A stretch of DNA of 64,000 bases, taken from Stentor coeruleus. Taxonomy: Eukaryota; Ciliophora; Heterotrichea; Heterotrichida; Stentoridae. Shown here piece by piece: positions 59,507 through 64,000 of this stretch. Location: the NCBI GenBank assembly GCA_001970955.1, contig MPUH01000213.1:1-64000 (forward strand), in the 5' to 3' direction. The position numbers and the translations under genes are program-made. The notes under the pieces are model-generated. The model worked only from the letters and a program-made list of their open reading frames with translations, was not told the origin of the DNA and did not search any database. Each line of letters starts with the position of its first letter. Position 1 is the stretch's first letter.

Positions 59507-59950
59507 CTAGAGATATTTATTAGGTTTATTCATATAATCAATGATATGATTAGAAAAAAAGTTTAAATCATTACTCATAATATTAGAATAACACTAATTT
59601 ATATGAGCCTTCGCAGCTTACATAAATTATTATCAAACTACCTTAGAAAAATGCATATAAATGTAATTAAAATTAATGCAAATTGAATAACTAAAGAATT
59701 TCTTAACATGAATGTATTCGTTAAGGATCAAATTGCAATACACTTTGCCAATATATGAATACAATTTGGCTAAGCTTTGATAATTGTAGAGCATTTTTAA
59801 TTTGGGTTTTTTGCTTTTAAGACTATATTAAAGATAAAAATCAATAACCATACAATAATAGCAAAGATTTTGCATCTGCACTTGCTTTAGTTTCTATTAA
59901 AATGCATAAAATTACTTTATTGTAAAAGATTACCTATTATAAAAAATAAT
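59507..59950. other. Intergenic region before the Met-Gly-Cys array
   Basis: About 440 AT-rich bases. The last 17 (59934-59950) are the shared leader of the array genes, listed separately. No other feature. Confidence 0.5.
59934..59950 (+). promoter_or_regulatory. Shared AT-rich leader upstream of array member 1
   Basis: ctattataaaaaataat directly before ATGGG. Very similar text precedes members 2 (60565-60577) and 3 (61434-61450), with a weaker match at member 4 (63846-63859). It may be a TATA-like promoter or a start context with a very short 5' leader. Confidence 0.4.
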
Positions 59951-60169
59951 ATGGGTTGTGTCTCCATCCGTAAAGCCAAAGTGATTGATTTAACTGATAA
60001 TCCACTTAAATACCCAGATGCTAAAGTTCTTAGCCGACTTGAGAATATCAAAATTAATAAACTTATATTACTGAGACGCTTGTGCTTTTCTAATTCTTTA
60101 GATACAATAGCTGAAGCTATGCCACATCTTGAAGCATCAAGCAGATCACTTAAAGTAAATTCTAACTAG
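59951..60169 (+). CDS. Met-Gly-Cys microprotein, array member 1
   Basis: 72 residues from ATG 59951. It starts MGCVSIRKAKV: Gly2 allows N-myristoylation, Cys3 allows palmitoylation, and the basic residues behind them would bind acidic membrane. The core LENIKINKLILLRRLCF and SNSLDTIAEAMPHLEAS recurs in the other members. It is probably an amphipathic helix lying on the membrane. No transmembrane segment, enzyme motif or signal peptide. I recognise no named family. Starting Met-Gly-Cys plus Arg/Lys is how Src-like kinases and some calcium sensors are anchored, but here the anchor carries only ~60 more residues. Confidence 0.75.
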   Translation: MGCVSIRKAKVIDLTDNPLKYPDAKVLSRLENIKINKLILLRRLCFSNSLDTIAEAMPHLEASSRSLKVNSN

Positions 60170-60577
60170 TTTATGTAATGCTTAACTATTATCAATACTA
60201 TAATAAGGTAGATATCAGATTAATTTATGCAATTCATAAAAGCTATTGAATACTTAATAACGCTTGCATCTGACATTTATGAGCTTTTCATTATGCTGAT
60301 TAATAAAAAAATGAAGATTGCAAAGTTGTGATTTTGAAGATAAGGAAAACTGATTCATTACTTTTATTCTCAAAATAAAATCATATTTGGCATAATATTA
60401 GAACATACAGTGTTTGAGTCAAGTTCATTATATATATCTTAACTTATAAACGCATTAAAATCATCATAGTAGGTTTTATGATTTATAAGTCAGCAAGCAA
60501 TTATTTATTTTCAAATCTTTTGCAAGATTCAAGATTAAACCTTTTACGATTCTTAAAAAAATGCTTATAATAAAAAT
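60170..60577. other. Spacer between array members 1 and 2
   Basis: About 410 AT-rich bases. The last 13 (60565-60577, ttataataaaaat) repeat the shared leader. No further gene. Confidence 0.5.
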
Positions 60578-60769
60578 ATGGGATGAGTACCTAGCCGTAC
60601 AACTAAGCCTCTAGAAAAAAACCTAGAAATCTCAGATATGCAAATATTAAGCCAACTACAACTTGCCAAACTTAGAAAGCTTAATTCATTAAAAACCTTA
60701 TTTCTGTTCAATACTTTAGATACAATACCTATGGTAATACCTTGCCAAGAAGTATCAACTATCATATAA
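60578..60769 (+). pseudogene. Met-Gly-Cys microprotein, array member 2, with TGA at the Cys codon
   Basis: From ATG 60578 the frame reads Met-Gly, then TGA (60584-60586), then VPSRTTKPLEKNLEISDM and on, without another stop, for about 60 codons to TAA. FLFNTLDTIPMVIPCQEVS aligns with the ends of members 1 and 3. The TGA replaces the Cys that all other members have at residue 3 and is one base from TGC. The remainder shows no frame change, so the break is recent or the stop is read through. By the standard code it is a pseudogene. Confidence 0.6.
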
Positions 60770-61450
60770 AATAGACTAGTTAAAATTATATATTTCAACA
60801 ACTTAAGGCATAATAAAAACTATGATTTTATGTATATATTTGAATTAATAAATACTATTACTTTATGTATATATTTTGGATAATTATACCTAATTTTTTC
60901 AAATTTTAAAACAAGGTATGGGGAAGTCCTAGATTTTATTTATAATGAGATTAAGCAATACTTTTTTTGTATTGTTGATTTTTTAATTAGATAGTTGTAA
61001 GTTTATGAGTAACTTTCTGAGAACTTCTATAATTTCGGATGCCACAGCCCTTAGTGCTTTCCAAGTATATACAATCATGTCTGATATATCCACTACCATA
61101 ATATTAGCAAACCTTAGGCATACTTAATAACTAGTCTTTTAGTGTATAATAATTGAATTATAAAAAATACAATTAATTCTTCTTATGAAAGTAAAAACTC
61201 TGACATACTTTAAGGTTATTAATAAATTCCTATTTGGTATATTAAGCAATTTTAAGATCAGAATATTTTTCTGTATATTTTTTTTTAGGGTTTAGATTAT
61301 TTATGTATGAATTTTAATTATTATTGAGAAGATAAAAGGAAATGCTGAGCAATCTTTTTATATTTGCGAAGGTTAAAATAAATTGCTTAGTTAAGGATTA
61401 GAAAAAATCTTATTTCTTAATCAATATGAAAACTTATAATAAAAAATAAA
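60770..61450. other. Spacer between array members 2 and 3
   Basis: About 680 AT-rich bases with no supported gene. The last 17 bases (61434-61450, ttataataaaaaataaa) carry the shared leader. Confidence 0.5.
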
Positions 61451-61663
61451 ATGGGTTGTATGCCAAGCCGCAAAACTAAAGAGCCTGAAACTACAATTGA
61501 AGACTTCAACCACCCAGATATGCGAGCTCTTTGCAAGCTAGAAAACATTAAAATAAAAAGATTAGAATTATTAAAGTACTTATTTATTTCAAATTCTCTT
61601 GAATTAGTACCTGAAGCAATGCCATACCAAGAAGTATCAAATAGTTTAATTAAAGAAGAATAA
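61451..61663 (+). CDS. Met-Gly-Cys microprotein, array member 3
   Basis: 70 residues from ATG 61451. MGCMPSRKTKEPETT fits both myristoylation (Gly2, Ser6) and palmitoylation (Cys3), with basic residues at 7, 8 and 10. The conserved core reads LENIKIKRLELLKYLFISNS and LELVPEAMPYQEVS. Compared with member 1, the core is conserved while the linker after residue 12 varies, a sign of selection on the anchor and the helix. It ends acidic (KEE). No family recognised. Confidence 0.75.
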   Translation: MGCMPSRKTKEPETTIEDFNHPDMRALCKLENIKIKRLELLKYLFISNSLELVPEAMPYQEVSNSLIKEE

Positions 61664-62061
61664 TTAAACTATTAATAATAAATAAAATTGAATATATAAT
61701 CTAAAGAAAACTTCATATGTCTGACATTTATTTACTTACTTACTGATTCTTTGAACATTTTTTAAACAAAGCGATAACAAAAGAGTCAATAATTGTAATC
61801 AAATTATAGCTTTAAAATAGCTTTAGGCTAAGTTTTTATAGACTAGGATGGGTGAGGTTCATGATTAGCAAGAATTTTTGATTTTATTTTAGCAATACCG
61901 ATTTAATTTTTATTGTATTTACTTTATATTAAGAGAAGATGATAGAGAAAAAAAAGATTTAGCATTTTGCATTTAAAGGGAAAAATCGGATTTTTGACTT
62001 TATTTTTGAAACTTAAATTTAAGAAATTTTCTTTGATAGTTTGAAATAATTTTTATATAAA

Positions 62062-62253
62062 ATGATTATGATTAATAGTTTTAAAGATCAACAGTACGCT
62101 TATAGCTTGACTGAGAAAGGATTATATCTTGAAGAAATTGCTAAAATTTTCAAATTATATAGGAAATTAGAGGCTTATTGAAGGAAAAATATTTCGGTAA
62201 GATTTTTAAATCTTGAAGTTATGTTGTCATCTCAAACGCATTTAGGTATTTAA
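62062..62253 (+). pseudogene. Possible broken small gene with one internal TGA
   Basis: From ATG 62062, DQQYAYSLTEKGLYLEEIAK continues to codon 39, where a TGA (62179-62181) interrupts, then the same frame runs through VRFLNLEVMLSSQTHLGI to TAA. The first part reads like a helix-turn-helix. Its length (63 codons) is near that of the Met-Gly-Cys genes, but the start differs. It could be a remnant of a DNA-binding protein. Confidence 0.25.
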
Positions 62254-62427
62254 ATTTTCCAGATAGATTATGCTTTTGTATTTAATAAAAATTGTTTGTT
62301 TTGTAAGCTTGACTATAAAATCCTTTAGAATTATGTGAACTTCATTCTCAAATCCTTTAAAATAATCATCTCCCGTATCCATTGCTAAACTTTCAGAAAG
62401 GAGGCATGCATTAATTCTTAAAAGTTA

Positions 62428-62526
62428 GAATTATAACACAAAATAAGTAATAAAATAGCAATTGAAAAACAACTTANGAATTATAACACAAAATAAGTAA
62501 TAAAATAGCAATTGAAAAACAACTTA
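62428..62526. repeat. Assembly gap (N at 62477) with 49-bp duplicated flanks
   Basis: Bases 62428-62476 and 62478-62526 are identical, separated only by the N. Confidence 0.95.
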
Positions 62527-63859
62527 AAAAACGAAAGAAAGCAAACTAATTATGGAAACAAAAAAGTGTTATCAATATAAACTTTATATGCATAAAATAT
62601 ATTAGATATTTATACCATTTGTTTTTGTAAATGTTTTCAATTATATGTAAAAATTTATATAGATTTTCTAGTATAGGCAAGTTTAAGCCCTGAAGTACGA
62701 TGCAAGTGCTGAAGAACTTGCCGCCAATATAGGATCAGAACCGAAAAAGATAAAGGTTTAAAAATATAAGTTGATAATATTTTGCAAAGGAAGGATTCAG
62801 TATATCAAAGGAACAATGAAAAATTGATTTAATATAAAATACTGTATGAAGCAAAAGTTTGCAACTACAATTTCTTGGATAGATACTTAAAATTCATTAA
62901 GCAATTTTAACAATAATATAGCAAATATAGTCTAAATATTAATTGCTACGAATGTAAAAATAATCTTTATAATAAACTTATATGATAAAAATAATCTTAT
63001 ATAAATGGAAAGTTGGAAAACAAGCTGAATTTAGAACTCAAATGAGTTTTTACCAATCAAATATACTATTATAAATACAATAGCATACTACTTAAATAGA
63101 AAGCTTGCTTTTCCTGCAATTTAAAATTGCTTATTAACATTTGTGAAAAATAATAATTATAAAACTTTGTAAGCATATCACTATTACAAATTATAAGGAT
63201 ATAATAAGTATTATAAAGTTTTATTTTCTTTGTAAAAAATTGCCTATTATAACTTATACAAAATAACTATTATACATTTTGTATACATATCAAATTTAGG
63301 TAAGCATTTTGATTAATAATAATAAATTATATAATGGCCTTATTGTAAGATTTTTAATAAGCTAAACAATCTGGATAAGTTCTTCTTATTGAGAAGTAAG
63401 GTTCAATATTTTAAATCTTGATTTCAAATAATGCTTATCTATAAGTTTGAACAAAATATAAATAAAGGGAAAATATTCAAGTTAGCAAAACTTTTATTAT
63501 AGTTAATCTGATGCTTTTACACTTTCTCCATCGACTACTCATTTTTACTCCAGAATTATTAGCTTATTTTCTTATTTTTATATTTGTGTATCATCTGCAT
63601 ATTTTTATTATATTCCTCAATGCTTGAATATTTTAGATTTAGAATAAGTAATGATATTTTTAATAAAAACTATTACATTAGAAACAGTACTAATTTTCTT
63701 AAAGAAAACTTCGTTTAAGTATTGTTTAAAACATTATTTTACAAATAATGTGTATAAATTGTATAAAGTAGTCGTAAAATGTTTTGAAAATATTTATATT
63801 TCTTTCCATAATTTAATGGAATTCGAATGAATGTATATTTCGGAATATGTATATAAAAT

Positions 63860-64000
63860 ATGGGATGCGTAATAGCGAAACGAAAAAGGTCTCACCTTGG
63901 AAATTTATCATTAAATTCAGTAGGGTTCTCTTCAACAATAACAAACTATCCAGTCCTTAAAGTAAAAGTTTTAGAAGAGGATTATCCTTATATGTCCAAA
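63860..64000 (+). CDS. Met-Gly-Cys microprotein, array member 4 (cut by the window end)
   Basis: From ATG 63860 it reads MGCVIAKRKRSHLGNLSL and stays open for 47 codons to the last base. The start has the same dual-acylation pattern and a stronger basic patch (Lys-Arg-Lys-Arg). The middle (NYPVLKVKVLEEDYPY) differs from members 1-3, so it may be a divergent member or a separate protein with the same anchor. The end lies outside the window. Confidence 0.6.
   Translation, partial: MGCVIAKRKRSHLGNLSLNSVGFSSTITNYPVLKVKVLEEDYPYMSK

Larger units (their letters stand above)
61664..63859. other. Long AT-rich intergenic region with a gap and two coding-like remnants
   Basis: About 2.2 kb. It holds the duplicated gap at 62428-62526, the remnant at 62062-62253 and a shorter one near 62690-62760 reading KYDASAEELAANIGSEPKKI. 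No intact gene of at least 60 codons is seen. The last bases before 63860 resemble the array leader. Confidence 0.4.

Noticed and set aside
60565-60801. Minus-strand frame over array member 2
   Set aside because: It is the shadow of the plus-strand unit, which aligns with its neighbours.
1-64000. Reassigned stop codons (TAA/TAG as Gln or TGA as Trp) throughout
   Set aside because: Conserved genes end at all three stops at the expected length: TGA for the channel, TAG for BCKDHB, TAA for PCCB. Only the pseudogene-like areas look better with reassignment.
1-64000. tRNA, rRNA or CRISPR features
   Set aside because: I looked for T-loop GTTCGA-type cores within cloverleaf spacing and for regularly spaced repeats on both strands and found none that hold.

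Overview
The window looks like macronuclear DNA of a heterotrich ciliate of the Stentor type. The evidence is internal. The DNA is AT-rich and gene-dense. Conserved genes are interrupted only by introns of 15 or 16 bases that start GTAA and end TAG or CAG; six are placed here, and each restores a known or clearly continuous protein. TAA, TAG and TGA all serve as stops of conserved genes, so the code is standard, unlike Blepharisma or Condylostoma. The gene set also fits a ciliate: outer-arm docking coiled coil, SSNA1, TTLL ligase, a four-domain calcium channel and an RNAi-type RNA polymerase. No rRNA, tRNA, CRISPR array or virus-like element was found.

Layout. 0-2.3 kb: two tandem spinster-like MFS transporters on the minus strand, the second with signs of gene conversion. 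2.5-7.6 kb: a 1138-residue repeat protein with a degenerate otubain-like head and a Cys-rich tail, then a prenylated coiled-coil gene. 7.7-8.5 kb: a decayed membrane-protein gene. 8.6-20.8 kb: propionyl-CoA carboxylase beta, a disordered protein, an outer-dynein-arm docking coiled coil facing a GAF-GAF-PAS protein, branched-chain ketoacid dehydrogenase E1 beta, a coiled-coil protein, and ribosomal protein uS2 facing a four-helix membrane protein. 21-36.8 kb: a membrane-anchored beta-propeller-like protein, a large protein ending in a truncated-globin domain, a SMAP-type ArfGAP, a nucleotide-sugar transporter, mitochondrial Hsp70, an ankyrin-Sec7-PH protein, a WD40 protein and a second CaaX coiled coil. 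37-49 kb: RNA-dependent RNA polymerase, a TTL-like ligase and a 1768-residue EEEE-type channel. 49-59.5 kb: secreted proteins (DOMON-like, acidic cysteine-module, ML-like, a thioredoxin-domain PDI), an RNF126-like RING protein, a hormone-sensitive-lipase relative, SSNA1, and several pseudogenes. 59.9-64 kb: a tandem array of tiny proteins beginning Met-Gly-Cys, one with a stop at the Cys codon and one cut by the window end.

How genes relate. Two mitochondrial enzymes (PCCB, BCKDHB) belong to branched-chain amino acid and propionate breakdown, and mtHsp70 serves the same organelle. Docking coiled coil, TTLL, SSNA1 and the calcium channel fit cilia and excitability. ArfGAP and the Sec7-PH protein belong to Arf traffic. 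Several unrelated proteins carry lipid-anchor signals (Met-Gly-Cys, Met-Gly-Asn-Asn, C-terminal CaaX). The most novel item is the Met-Gly-Cys microprotein array.

Quality limits. Six single-N gaps are each flanked by exact direct repeats of 35-89 bases, so they are scaffolding artefacts that duplicate sequence, twice inside genes. One further gene is broken by a homopolymer frameshift that may be a sequence error.
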